Source: G965205725 sp965205725 (lineage in GTDB: Bacteria; Pseudomonadota; Gammaproteobacteria; Pseudomonadales; Halieaceae). From it: DNA of 64,000 nucleotides. Positions 8,054 through 15,699 of the stretch are shown one piece after another. The notes beneath the pieces are model-generated. The model ran no database searches and was not told where the DNA came from. It saw only the letters and a list, made by a program, of their open reading frames with translations. A program made the translations under genes and the position numbers. The stretch's first letter is position 1, and each line of letters begins with the position of its first letter. The stretch covers positions 620,001-684,000 of the forward strand of contig OZ242189.1 of assembly GCA_965205725.1 (NCBI GenBank), written 5' to 3'.

Positions 8054-8710
8054 TCAGGACTCGACCACCGGATAGACAGGATCCCCCCAGAGAGTGTTCG
8101 GGTTATCCAGCATAAGTTTAATGACATGTGGGACAAGCTTTCCCAGAAAGCTGGCACAATCGACCAACTGATCACGATTGACACTGGAATTCCAGGTAGC
8201 GCCGCCGTGTATCAACTGATTGCGAAGCGTATACATGCGCGAGAGAACAATAGATAGCAAATCGGCGGTTCTGTGCTCCGCCAGGGCGTGATTTGCCGCC
8301 GCTTTGGCACTGACAAAACCTGACTTCCACTGCTCTTCTGGAATATTCCCCCGCTGGTACTCCCAGAAGGGTTCGAACACAAACTGGCTGTCTAGCAGGA
8401 CTCTGATTGAGCCTGAAAATTCGGACCAGATCAGCTGGTACAGGATATCGTTAGTATCGAGTTCCACGAGTTTTTCGAGGAACATCGCAAACGTCTTCTT
8501 CTCATGTGCTCGCTCGCCCTCGACGATCTCGTTGGCATAGGCGGCGTTAAAGGCGATCCAGAGGAATATGAATTTGCCGTCCTCATCTTCGCATTGCTCG
8601 GCCCTGTCCAGCCAACTGAGCGCCCGGTGGACGCGCAGCGCCAAGCCTTCGGAATGGCCTTCTCGTTCCGCCCGTTGGCGCGCTTTTAAATCTGCATGAG
8701 TGATCGACAT
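8054..8710 (-). CDS. HEPN-like domain protein (Rx4H motif)
   Basis: A 218-residue helical protein. The C-terminal part holds RNQLIHGG (near residues 178-185), an R-N-x3-H arrangement that fits the catalytic Rx4-6H motif of HEPN ribonucleases, preceded by a long helix as in the HEPN fold. The N-terminal half contains FIFLWIAFNAAY, common in the Apea-like HEPN group. HEPN proteins frequently act in toxin-antitoxin or phage-defence systems. No MNT-type antitoxin or intact partner is adjacent, only a helicase fragment downstream. Assignment rests on motif recognition. Confidence 0.6.
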   Translation of the reverse strand: MSITHADLKARQRAEREGHSEGLALRVHRALSWLDRAEQCEDEDGKFIFLWIAFNAAYANEIVEGERAHEKKTFAMFLEKLVELDTNDILYQLIWSEFSGSIRVLLDSQFVFEPFWEYQRGNIPEEQWKSGFVSAKAAANHALAEHRTADLLSIVLSRMYTLRNQLIHGGATWNSSVNRDQLVDCASFLGKLVPHVIKLMLDNPNTLWGDPVYPVVES

Positions 8711-8992
8711 CTACCGGCTTCCCTGCAACAACCTGTCGGTTCATTATTGGCAATTCCCCTAACCGAGACAAGGTTTTAGGTGCTGCTCTGCCAGAAATTC
8801 GCGCTGTTTAAGCCCTTTGCCGATTATTCCATGCGGCTGTTTGAAGTGTGGCTCCTTAAAAATGAAACGCTGTGGGAGGGTGTCCAGGTTCAGATAGCGA
8901 CGAGACTTTTGGACGATTGTTATTGCACCTGTGGCGCAGCGGGTAAGTCGTAGACTTATCCACCCAATCCACAGCCCATGATCCCCGGATTT
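8711..8992. other. Intergenic region with a short unrecognised reading
   Basis: Apart from a plus-strand reading of about 55 codons (roughly 8782-8958, with FKPFADYSMRLFEVWLLKNE) I see nothing recognisable. That reading has no clear ribosome site and no known family. It may be another gene fragment, in keeping with the eroded neighbourhood. Confidence 0.3.
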
Positions 8993-9139
8993 CTAAAAAT
9001 CGGCCAGCCTGTGAGTTGTTAAATCCACACAGGAGACGACCCGATGCAGAGCAAAAACCTGCGAATCAAACCAATAGAAGAATGCCCCTGCAACAACCAA
9101 AATCAGGGGAAGAAACCACTTAGCTAAATTTCGCGACAT
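8993..9139 (-). CDS. Possible small single-span membrane protein
   Basis: A 48-residue reading starting MSRNLAKWF with one hydrophobic stretch (LPLILVVAGAFFYWF) near residues 10-25. The start at 9139 is favoured because AGAGGT lies about 8 bases upstream; the open frame begins further back without such a site. No family is recognised and no neighbour points to a function. It could be spurious. Confidence 0.4.
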   Translation of the reverse strand: MSRNLAKWFLPLILVVAGAFFYWFDSQVFALHRVVSCVDLTTHRLADF

Positions 9140-9311
9140 TGTACCTCTCATAAAAAGTTGGCAGGAGGGTATTATGAATAGAGCAGAGAGTGTAGGGATT
9201 TTCGGTATGAGGGTGTAAACCCTCATGCTCCCTGAGCCTGGGCGTGGTTGACGCCCCTGTGGCTGGCGCCCAAAATGTCGGCTCTTTTACACGAGTTCCT
9301 GGAGAATCGCT

Positions 9312-10220
9312 ATGAATGTACGCAGCTTGGGCTATGCGTGGATGGAGTCAACTGATCCACAGAGATGGCTGGAGTACGGTACCGACATACTGGGCGTAAT
9401 GGTTGCGCCGGGTATGCCGCAGGGTGAGGATACTGTTTTTCTGAAAATGGATGAGCGTCCGTTTCGATTTGCCATTAGCCGCGGCGACACTGACTGCCTG
9501 AAGCTATTGGGCTGGGAGCTCTATGATGAGGCTGATTTTGAAACCGCAAAGCTTGAGTTGGGTGCTGCTGGTGTAAGTTGGGAGCAGGGCACTGCCGAAG
9601 CAGCTCAATCTCGCCGGGTTCACGACTTGATCCGTTTGCGGGATCCTGCGGGCAACGTGTTGGAGCTGTATCACGGTGCGGATCTGGATTATCTCAAGTT
9701 TAATTCACCGCTGGGGATTGCCCGGTTTGAAACGGGTTTTAACGGCGATATGGGTTTTGGTCACGCTGTATTGCCAGCACCAAATTTGCAGGAAACTCAT
9801 GAGTTTTACACCGATGTGCTTGGCTTTGGCGATACGGACTCTATGCATTTCCATTTCTCTGAAGACCCCAATGACCTGGGCATGGGTTTGAATTTTATGC
9901 ACGTTCAAAACCCGCGCCATCACAGCCTGGCCTTGTATCAGGGTGAAAGCCCCAGCAAGTGTATTCACCTGATGGTGGAAGTGATGGACTCCGATGAAGT
10001 GGGTTACTGCCTGGATCGTGCCCTGGAGAAAGAGGTGCCTATCACTTCAACATTGGGCCGTCATACCAATGACCGCATGATGTCGTTTTACATGCTGACA
10101 CCTGGCAATTTCCCAATGGAGTTTGGCTGCGAGGGTTTGCAGATGGACTGGACGGATTACACCCCGACCAAGTCGGCCTCGCCCAGTATATGGGGCCATA
10201 AGTTCCAGATGCCTGGCTAG
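9312..10220 (+). CDS. Type I extradiol ring-cleavage dioxygenase (BphC/HsaC-like)
   Basis: A 302-residue two-module VOC protein. In the C-terminal module the Fe(II) ligands are visible: His in GFGHAVL (near 150), His in RHHSLAL (near 215) and Glu in FPMEFGCEG (near 273). Length and layout match 2,3-dihydroxybiphenyl or catecholic-steroid dioxygenases, which cleave a catechol ring next to a hydroxyl. GGAGAA lies just upstream of the ATG. The rest of a meta-cleavage pathway is not adjacent; a LuxR regulator and an SDR lie downstream on the opposite strand. The natural substrate is not inferable. Confidence 0.88.
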   Translation: MNVRSLGYAWMESTDPQRWLEYGTDILGVMVAPGMPQGEDTVFLKMDERPFRFAISRGDTDCLKLLGWELYDEADFETAKLELGAAGVSWEQGTAEAAQSRRVHDLIRLRDPAGNVLELYHGADLDYLKFNSPLGIARFETGFNGDMGFGHAVLPAPNLQETHEFYTDVLGFGDTDSMHFHFSEDPNDLGMGLNFMHVQNPRHHSLALYQGESPSKCIHLMVEVMDSDEVGYCLDRALEKEVPITSTLGRHTNDRMMSFYMLTPGNFPMEFGCEGLQMDWTDYTPTKSASPSIWGHKFQMPG

Positions 10221-10320
10221 GAGTCTGTCGGATTTAGGACTGTTCTATTGCGGAAAAGCATCAATCAGTTATTTTTCACGGTCAATTTCGTTAAATAGAA
10301 CGACGATTCATCTCAATCAC
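10219..10320. repeat. Possible insertion-sequence end remnant
   Basis: The stretch after the dioxygenase stop (TAGGAGTCTGTCGGATTTAG and the following AT-rich 80 bases) has the look of the terminal region of an IS element, being AT-rich and beginning with a repeat-like end. I see no matching second end and no transposase, so this is a weak call. Confidence 0.25.
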
Positions 10321-10385
10321 TGCAAAAACGGACTGGTTTCTGCTTCCCTCGCTGGGAACGGCTAAGCCCCCGGCAGGCTCGGAAC

Positions 10386-11558
10386 TTATCCCAAAGACGC
10401 TGCGCTGCGCAGCACCAGTCGCACCAACTCTGCCTGGCGGGTGACACCCGTTTTCGAGAAGATGGATTTGAGTTGCGCTCTGGCGGTGTGCTGAGAAATG
10501 TGTTGCTGCTCAGATAATTCCGCCAGGTTGAGTCCGCGCGCCAGTTTGATAGCCAGGTTTGCCTCGGCTGGGGTAAGCTCAAACAAATCTCCGAGTAGCT
10601 GCTGTGAGGCGCTCTCCTGCTGTTCCGGGTCAGAAATAAACAGCGCCACGCAGGGACTGGACTGTCCCTCCGCCCACTCGGAGGCGGGAACAGGGCGAAC
10701 AACCAATCCCAGTTCAGACAGGCCAGAGGTACGGCTTACTCGCATGGCCTTGGCCATGCGGGTTTCGCCGGCGAGCTGTGCGGTGATGGTAGAGCTGACA
10801 ATAGTCTGTAGCCGCTCGTGTTCAGCGCGATTGGCCAGGTTTAAAATACTGGCCGCCAGGCTTATGCCATCCTTTTGTTTGAGGATTTGATCGGCTTTGC
10901 TGTTTGTGTTTAGTACCCGGCCCTGCTCATCGAGAATGATACTCGCCACCGATAACTGGTCGACGGCACCTGCGTACAAGTCGCGTTCTGATTCTGTGCG
11001 ATTCAGGTGTGCGTGAATCTGAATTGCCCGGCGCAAATGAGGCAAAAGCCGCTCACAGAGCAGCTTGTGAGCGTTGTTAAAAGCGGGTTCCTGCTGCTGG
11101 CGGGCAATACGCAGGCGGGCGATTAGACCGTCTGGCTCGCTAGTGTCGACTCCGAGAATATGGAATACCCCGATAGGCTTGAGATAGTTGCGGTAGTACT
11201 CGGTTTTGACCAGTGCTTCATCGGGAATAAGCTCACGCTGAGTGACCACTTTCCCCGGAGGCAAATTGACAAAGGGGTCGATGGCAAAAAATTGTTCACG
11301 GTAGTTGATTGCCTCCCAATCGTTGGGATTGGCAAGCTCCTCAATGCCGTCCTCTGCGTCACCACGTCGGCAGTTGAGAATGACTCCTCTATCGCCTGTG
11401 GCCGGGGGGCGCAACACCAGGGACACCGCATGGGCATCCATAATCTGACGCAGGCGGGGTAGAAAACTCTGCCACGGCGTTTGCTCCAGCGTACCCTCAT
11501 AAACGAGGCTTACCAGAGAATCAAAATCCGGATCATTTTTCTGCAACATGTTCAGCAA
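10386..11558 (-). CDS. LuxR-family transcriptional regulator
   Basis: A 390-residue regulator. A GerE/LuxR helix-turn-helix occupies the last ~65 residues (LTPAEANLAIKLARGLNLAEL, then HISQHTARAQLKSIFSKTG). The N-terminal 300 residues carry a PAS-like segment near 190-230 (LDEQGRVLNTNSKADQIL), probably a sensing domain. No receiver domain is present. It follows the SDR gene by 15 bases on the same strand. Large LuxR proteins of this kind are common next to catabolic genes in marine gammaproteobacteria; effector unknown. Confidence 0.87.
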   Translation of the reverse strand: MLNMLQKNDPDFDSLVSLVYEGTLEQTPWQSFLPRLRQIMDAHAVSLVLRPPATGDRGVILNCRRGDAEDGIEELANPNDWEAINYREQFFAIDPFVNLPPGKVVTQRELIPDEALVKTEYYRNYLKPIGVFHILGVDTSEPDGLIARLRIARQQQEPAFNNAHKLLCERLLPHLRRAIQIHAHLNRTESERDLYAGAVDQLSVASIILDEQGRVLNTNSKADQILKQKDGISLAASILNLANRAEHERLQTIVSSTITAQLAGETRMAKAMRVSRTSGLSELGLVVRPVPASEWAEGQSSPCVALFISDPEQQESASQQLLGDLFELTPAEANLAIKLARGLNLAELSEQQHISQHTARAQLKSIFSKTGVTRQAELVRLVLRSAASLG

Positions 11559-11573
11559 TGCGGGAGCCTGGGG

Positions 11574-12356
11574 TTAGCGATCCTGGTTGGTGTTTGCGGC
11601 CTGCAAAAATGCGGGTGTCTCGCCACCACCATGAACTGTGATACTGGCTCCACTGATGTAACTTGATAAGGGTGAAGCCAGGAACAAACAGGCGTTCCCG
11701 ATATCCTGCGGTACTGCCATGCGTCCCAGCGGAATTGTCTTGCCGACTGCGGCAATGCCGTCCTGGTCGCCATAGTGTAAATGTGACTGCTCGGTTTGGG
11801 TCAGTCCGCAAATAATCCCATTGACTCGAACCTTTGGTGCCCACTCTACGGCCAGGGATGTGCCGAGGTTAACCAGGCCTGCTTTGGCTGCGCCGTAGGC
11901 AGCAGTGCCGGGTGAGGGGCGAATGGTCGATACACTGGCAATATTGATAATGCAGCCGCCACTGTCCTGAGTTTGCATGACCGCGTTTGCAGCTTGCGCA
12001 AAATTAAGGGGAGCAATGAGATTGAGACGAATGATCGCTTCAGAAAACCGGGGTGAGGCGGTTGCAGCTTCAGCATAGGGTGCCCCGCCGGCATTGTTGA
12101 CCAAAATATCCAAACGGTTATATTGCGCTGCCGTGAAATCAACACAGGCTTGAATCTGTTCTACATCGCGTACATCGCAGGGCGTAAACAAGGCCTGATT
12201 GCCGCCGCCCGTGGGCAGGCTATTGGGTGTATTGCGTCCACAGATAACAACTTGGGCACCAGACTCAAGCAGGCGCTCAGAGATTCCTTTGCCTACGCCT
12301 TTGCCGCCACCGGTTACGATGGCAACTTTGCCACTCATATCTACTGGGTTTTCCAT
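11574..12356 (-). CDS. Short-chain dehydrogenase/reductase
   Basis: A 260-residue SDR. The cofactor motif VTGGGKGVGKG is near residues 14-24, NNAGG near 91, and the catalytic Ser and YxxxK in IASVSTIRPSPG and AAYGAAKAG. The C-terminal GGGETPAF resembles the usual GG ending. It is the first gene of an SDR-luxR pair and is divergent from the F420 operon, with about 200 bases between. It could be part of the same metabolic unit as the extradiol dioxygenase; the substrate is unknown. Confidence 0.88.
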   Translation of the reverse strand: MENPVDMSGKVAIVTGGGKGVGKGISERLLESGAQVVICGRNTPNSLPTGGGNQALFTPCDVRDVEQIQACVDFTAAQYNRLDILVNNAGGAPYAEAATASPRFSEAIIRLNLIAPLNFAQAANAVMQTQDSGGCIINIASVSTIRPSPGTAAYGAAKAGLVNLGTSLAVEWAPKVRVNGIICGLTQTEQSHLHYGDQDGIAAVGKTIPLGRMAVPQDIGNACLFLASPLSSYISGASITVHGGGETPAFLQAANTNQDR

Positions 12357-12464
12357 GTCTTGAGGTCTCTATCCTGTGGCTCTCGCCGGTGACTGAGCAT
12401 CCCTAAAGTCTGCTTGTTAAAAGGGCATGATTTACATAATATGCCGGAGCGGCGGGTATCGTAC

Positions 12465-12482
12465 CCCCCTTTCTGGAGGGGG
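12465..12482. promoter_or_regulatory. Palindrome in the SDR/F420 divergent promoter region
   Basis: A perfect 6-base-arm inverted repeat CCCCCT-TTCTGG-AGGGGG lies in the 206-base interval between the SDR and npdG starts, about 80 bases upstream of npdG. It is a plausible operator, perhaps for the nearby LuxR regulator, but could also be an mRNA hairpin. Confidence 0.4.
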
Positions 12483-12562
12483 CGCAATGAGCTGAACTCT
12501 CAAGAATATTGCCGTCGATCTATCAATAGCATCTGGTTTAAAAACACACTGAGAATTAAATT

Positions 12563-13246
12563 ATGTCGAATGAATCATTGCCAGTATTAGCAATACTGGG
12601 GGGAACCGGCGATCTAGGTACTGGCCTGGCTCGGCGTTGGGCGCAAGCGGGCTATCGAGTCATTATCGGCTCGCGTACACAAGAGAAAGCAGAGGCGGCA
12701 GCAAGCGACCTGCGCGAGGTTATGGCGGAGCGCGGCATAGGAGACGTGACAGTAGAGGCAATGGAGAATCTGGCGGCGGCGACGGAGGCAGATATTGTGA
12801 CTCTGACGGTTCCATTCAGCCACCAGATTAGTACCTTGGAGCTGGTGAAACCTGTGTTGCAGAGAAAAATCCTGATTGATGTAACAGTGCCATTGGTGCC
12901 ACCCAAGGTGGGCCGGGTGCAGTTGCCTGCAGAAGGCTCTGCAGGACAGATTGCGCAGGCCACGCTGGGCGAGGAGGTGCGCGTTGTATCAGCGTTTCAG
13001 AATGTTGCCGCCCATCACCTGCAGGAAGGCCAGGGCCTTGAATGCGATGTGCTTGTGTGTGGCAATGACAAGCAGGCTCGCAGCGAAGTGATTGCCCTGA
13101 TTGAAGCGGTAGGTATGCGTGGTTTTCATGCTGGCCTGATCAATAATGCGGCCGCTGCGGAAGCTCTGACCTCGCTGATCATTAATATTAATCGTCAATA
13201 CAAGTGTCACGCCGGTATAAAAATAACTGGCCTAGATGGCGCCTGA
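12563..13246 (+). CDS. npdG: NADPH-dependent F420 reductase
   Basis: A 227-residue Rossmann protein that exchanges hydride between NADP(H) and coenzyme F420. The dinucleotide motif LGGTGDLGTGLARR is near residues 11-24 and the NADP phosphate-binding GSRT near 37-40, as in Fno/NpdG. VTVPLVPP near 109-116 is also typical of this family. It heads the F420 operon: its TGA overlaps the next ATG by one base (TGATG), implying translational coupling. The neighbouring F420 biosynthesis genes make this call firm; alone it could be read as an F420-binding NADP oxidoreductase-like protein. Confidence 0.92.
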   Translation: MSNESLPVLAILGGTGDLGTGLARRWAQAGYRVIIGSRTQEKAEAAASDLREVMAERGIGDVTVEAMENLAAATEADIVTLTVPFSHQISTLELVKPVLQRKILIDVTVPLVPPKVGRVQLPAEGSAGQIAQATLGEEVRVVSAFQNVAAHHLQEGQGLECDVLVCGNDKQARSEVIALIEAVGMRGFHAGLINNAAAAEALTSLIININRQYKCHAGIKITGLDGA

Positions 13247-14013
13247 TGACTGCATCGCTGCAGCTATATGCGTTGCAGGATTTTCCACTGGTTGAACCTG
13301 GCGACGATCTGGCAGCGTTGTTGCAGCAATCGCTTAATGACAATGATCTGGCGTTGCAGTCAGGTGATGTTCTGGTTGTCGCGCAGAAAGTTGTATCAAA
13401 AGCTGAAGGCCGCTATGTGCATTATTCTCAAGTAGAGCCCAGCGCTGAAGCGCTGCTATTGGCACAACGAGCCGACAAAGATCCCTGCCAGGCAGAGTTG
13501 ATATTGCGTGAGTCTAAAGAAGTTCTGCGAGTGAGGCTGGGGGTGGTGATTGTCGAGCACCGTCTCGGCTATGTACACGCAAATGCCGGTATCGACAAAT
13601 CCAATATTCCGCAGACTGAAGAAGACCCGCAGGTTTTGTTGTTGCCCGAGGACTCAGACGCCAGCGCAGAGCAATTGCGTCGGCGCCTGTCCGCTAATGG
13701 CGACATTGAACTGGCGATTATTATCAATGATAGCGCTGGCCGCGCATGGCGTCATGGCACGGTGGGCATGACCATTGGTTGTGCGGGCATCGAGCCCGTG
13801 ACCGACCGGGTTGGCGATCCTGATTTATTTGGTCGCGCCCTGGAAATTACCGAAGTGGCGATTGCGGACGAGCTGTCTGCGGCAGCATCATTTGTTATGG
13901 GACAGGCGGATGAAGGCTGTCCGGTTGTGCTGGTGCGTGGCGCCCGTTGGCAAGCCTCAGTTGCCGGGCACCAGCCGCTGTTGCGGCCTGTAGATCAGGA
14001 CATGTTCCGCTAG
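13246..14013 (+). CDS. cofE: Coenzyme F420-0:L-glutamate ligase
   Basis: A 255-residue CofE/FbiB-N-type enzyme that adds glutamate to F420-0 with GTP. Diagnostic features are DVLVVAQKVVSKAEG near residues 37-51, HANAGIDKSN near 109-118, IIINDSAGRAWRHG near 154-167 and IGCAGI. The start is taken at 13246, where ATG overlaps the npdG stop; the open frame extends upstream but similarity does not. It is a stand-alone CofE with no C-terminal nitroreductase-like FbiB domain, so the dehydro-F420 reduction step must be done elsewhere or by another protein. Confidence 0.93.
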   Translation: MTASLQLYALQDFPLVEPGDDLAALLQQSLNDNDLALQSGDVLVVAQKVVSKAEGRYVHYSQVEPSAEALLLAQRADKDPCQAELILRESKEVLRVRLGVVIVEHRLGYVHANAGIDKSNIPQTEEDPQVLLLPEDSDASAEQLRRRLSANGDIELAIIINDSAGRAWRHGTVGMTIGCAGIEPVTDRVGDPDLFGRALEITEVAIADELSAAASFVMGQADEGCPVVLVRGARWQASVAGHQPLLRPVDQDMFR

Positions 14014-14020
14014 GGCTGGT

Positions 14021-14974
14021 ATGGCGACTGTTAATCACATACTGGCCCTGTCAGGCGGAGTAGGTGGTGCCAAGCTGGCGCTGGGTCTCAATCGGGTCTT
14101 GCCGCCAGAGCAGTTTACGGTTGTGGCCAATACGGGTGATGATTTCCAGCATTTTGGACTGCATATTTCCCCGGATATCGATACAGTGCTCTACACCTTG
14201 TCTGGGCTCAGCAATACAGAACTGGGCTGGGGGCAAGCACAGGAAAGTTGGAATTTTCTGGACGCGATGGCTCGACTGGGTGGTGATAGCTGGTTTCGAT
14301 TAGGCGACCGCGATATGGCCACACATATCAGGCGGGGTGAGTTATTGGCCAGCGGCCAGAGTTTGACCGAGGTGACTGCCTATTTGTGTAAAGTTCTGGG
14401 TATTCGTTCCCGCCTGTTGCCAATGACCGACGACCCGGTTGCAACTGAGGTGCACAGCGATGAAGGCGTACTGCCGTTTCAGCACTACTTTGTCAGGCGT
14501 CAATGTGAACCCAGAGTTTCCGGTTTTGAGTTCAAAGGTATCAATAAGGCGCGGCCGCAAGCTGATTTCCTCAAGCTACTGCACAGTGACTCTTTGGCAG
14601 GCATTATCATTTGCCCATCAAACCCCTACGTCAGTATTGACCCAATCCTCAAACTATCGGGGGTGCGCGAGGCCATGCAGGCTTCTGCGGCGCCTGTTAT
14701 TGCTGTTTCACCTATCGTGGCAGGCGTGGCAATCAAAGGGCCTGCGGCGAAGATGATGCAGGAACTGGAGGTTCCCGCCAGCGCAGTTGCGGTGGCTGAA
14801 CACTACCGAGGTTTGGTCGATGGCTTTGTTGTGGATGAAAGTGACGCTACACTGGCTGCACAGATAGAAGAAATGGGAATGCAGGTGTCTGTAACTCGGA
14901 TAATCATGACAAATTTGGCAGAGCGGGAAGCGCTGGCGCAATGCGTGCTGCGGCTAGTGGAGTCGGTGCGCTAG
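14021..14974 (+). CDS. cofD: 2-phospho-L-lactate (or related) transferase, F420-0 forming
   Basis: A 317-residue CofD/FbiA protein that joins the activated phospho-acid (from CofC) to the deazaflavin Fo. LSGGVGGAKLA near residues 10-20, VANTGDD near 37-43, SPDIDTVLYTL near 50-60 and the RLGDRDMATH segment near 92-101 are family signatures. It starts 7 bases after cofE. Whether the acid is phospholactate, phosphoenolpyruvate or 3-phosphoglycerate cannot be told from these motifs. Confidence 0.94.
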   Translation: MATVNHILALSGGVGGAKLALGLNRVLPPEQFTVVANTGDDFQHFGLHISPDIDTVLYTLSGLSNTELGWGQAQESWNFLDAMARLGGDSWFRLGDRDMATHIRRGELLASGQSLTEVTAYLCKVLGIRSRLLPMTDDPVATEVHSDEGVLPFQHYFVRRQCEPRVSGFEFKGINKARPQADFLKLLHSDSLAGIIICPSNPYVSIDPILKLSGVREAMQASAAPVIAVSPIVAGVAIKGPAAKMMQELEVPASAVAVAEHYRGLVDGFVVDESDATLAAQIEEMGMQVSVTRIIMTNLAEREALAQCVLRLVESVR

Positions 14975-15699
14975 TGGCCTGGGCTCTGTTGCCAGTCAAG
15001 GACTTGCTGTTGGCGAAGTCGCGTTTGTCCGGCGTATTGAGCCCTAGCGAGCGCAGGGCGCTGGCGCAGGCCATGGTTGAAGATGTGTTACAGGAGCTGC
15101 GGCTATGCCATGGTCTGGATGGCGTGCTGATGATCTCCGACGACTCCAGTGCGGAATTACTGGCACATAAGTATGCAATAGAATTGGCTACCGAACGTGA
15201 ATTAGTTTGCAGCGGACTCAACGGTGCGGTGCACGCCGGGCGTGACTATCTCGCTCGGCGCGGCGTCGATAGTGTTGTGGTCATGCACACGGATTTGCCT
15301 CTGTTACGCGCGGAGGAGGTACAGCCACTATTGAAAACCTACAAGAGAGGCAGTGTTCTTATTGTGACTGATCTGGCAGGCACTGGTACGAATATTATGT
15401 TGATGCCGACTCGGCCCGAAATCGCCTTATACTATGGCAAGGGTAGTTGTCAGGCGCACCAGCAATCCGCTGCCGCCGCCGGTATGACCACCCAAGTTGT
15501 TCGCAGTGACGCCCTGGGGTTGGATGTTGATAACCCCGACGATTTGTTGGCGGCCTGTCATCAGTTACGGCAACAGAAAAGAGATTCTAACTGTTCTCAA
15601 TTGCTGCTCGCTTCAGATATTGCGCAGCGTTTGTTGGTTATCGAGCAAAATGGATTGGGATTGAGTCAAAATGTATTGGAAGGCGATGCTGCAAGATGA
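14974..15699 (+). CDS. cofC: Phospholactate/PEP guanylyltransferase
   Basis: A CofC/FbiD nucleotidyltransferase, about 241 residues, activating the phospho-acid with GTP for F420 side-chain formation. The N-terminal LLPVKDLLLAKSRLS is the family signature and HTDLPLL near residue 107 is the metal-binding aspartate region. I prefer the GTG at 14974, which overlaps the cofD stop by one base (TAGTG) and puts the motif at the usual N-terminal position; an in-frame ATG at 14941 would add 11 residues and overlap cofD by 34 bases. Confidence 0.9.
   Translation: MAWALLPVKDLLLAKSRLSGVLSPSERRALAQAMVEDVLQELRLCHGLDGVLMISDDSSAELLAHKYAIELATERELVCSGLNGAVHAGRDYLARRGVDSVVVMHTDLPLLRAEEVQPLLKTYKRGSVLIVTDLAGTGTNIMLMPTRPEIALYYGKGSCQAHQQSAAAAGMTTQVVRSDALGLDVDNPDDLLAACHQLRQQKRDSNCSQLLLASDIAQRLLVIEQNGLGLSQNVLEGDAAR

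Noticed and set aside
12637..12831. Arg/Gly-rich reading inside npdG in another frame
   Set aside because: It is a shadow of npdG coding sequence; no independent start signal.
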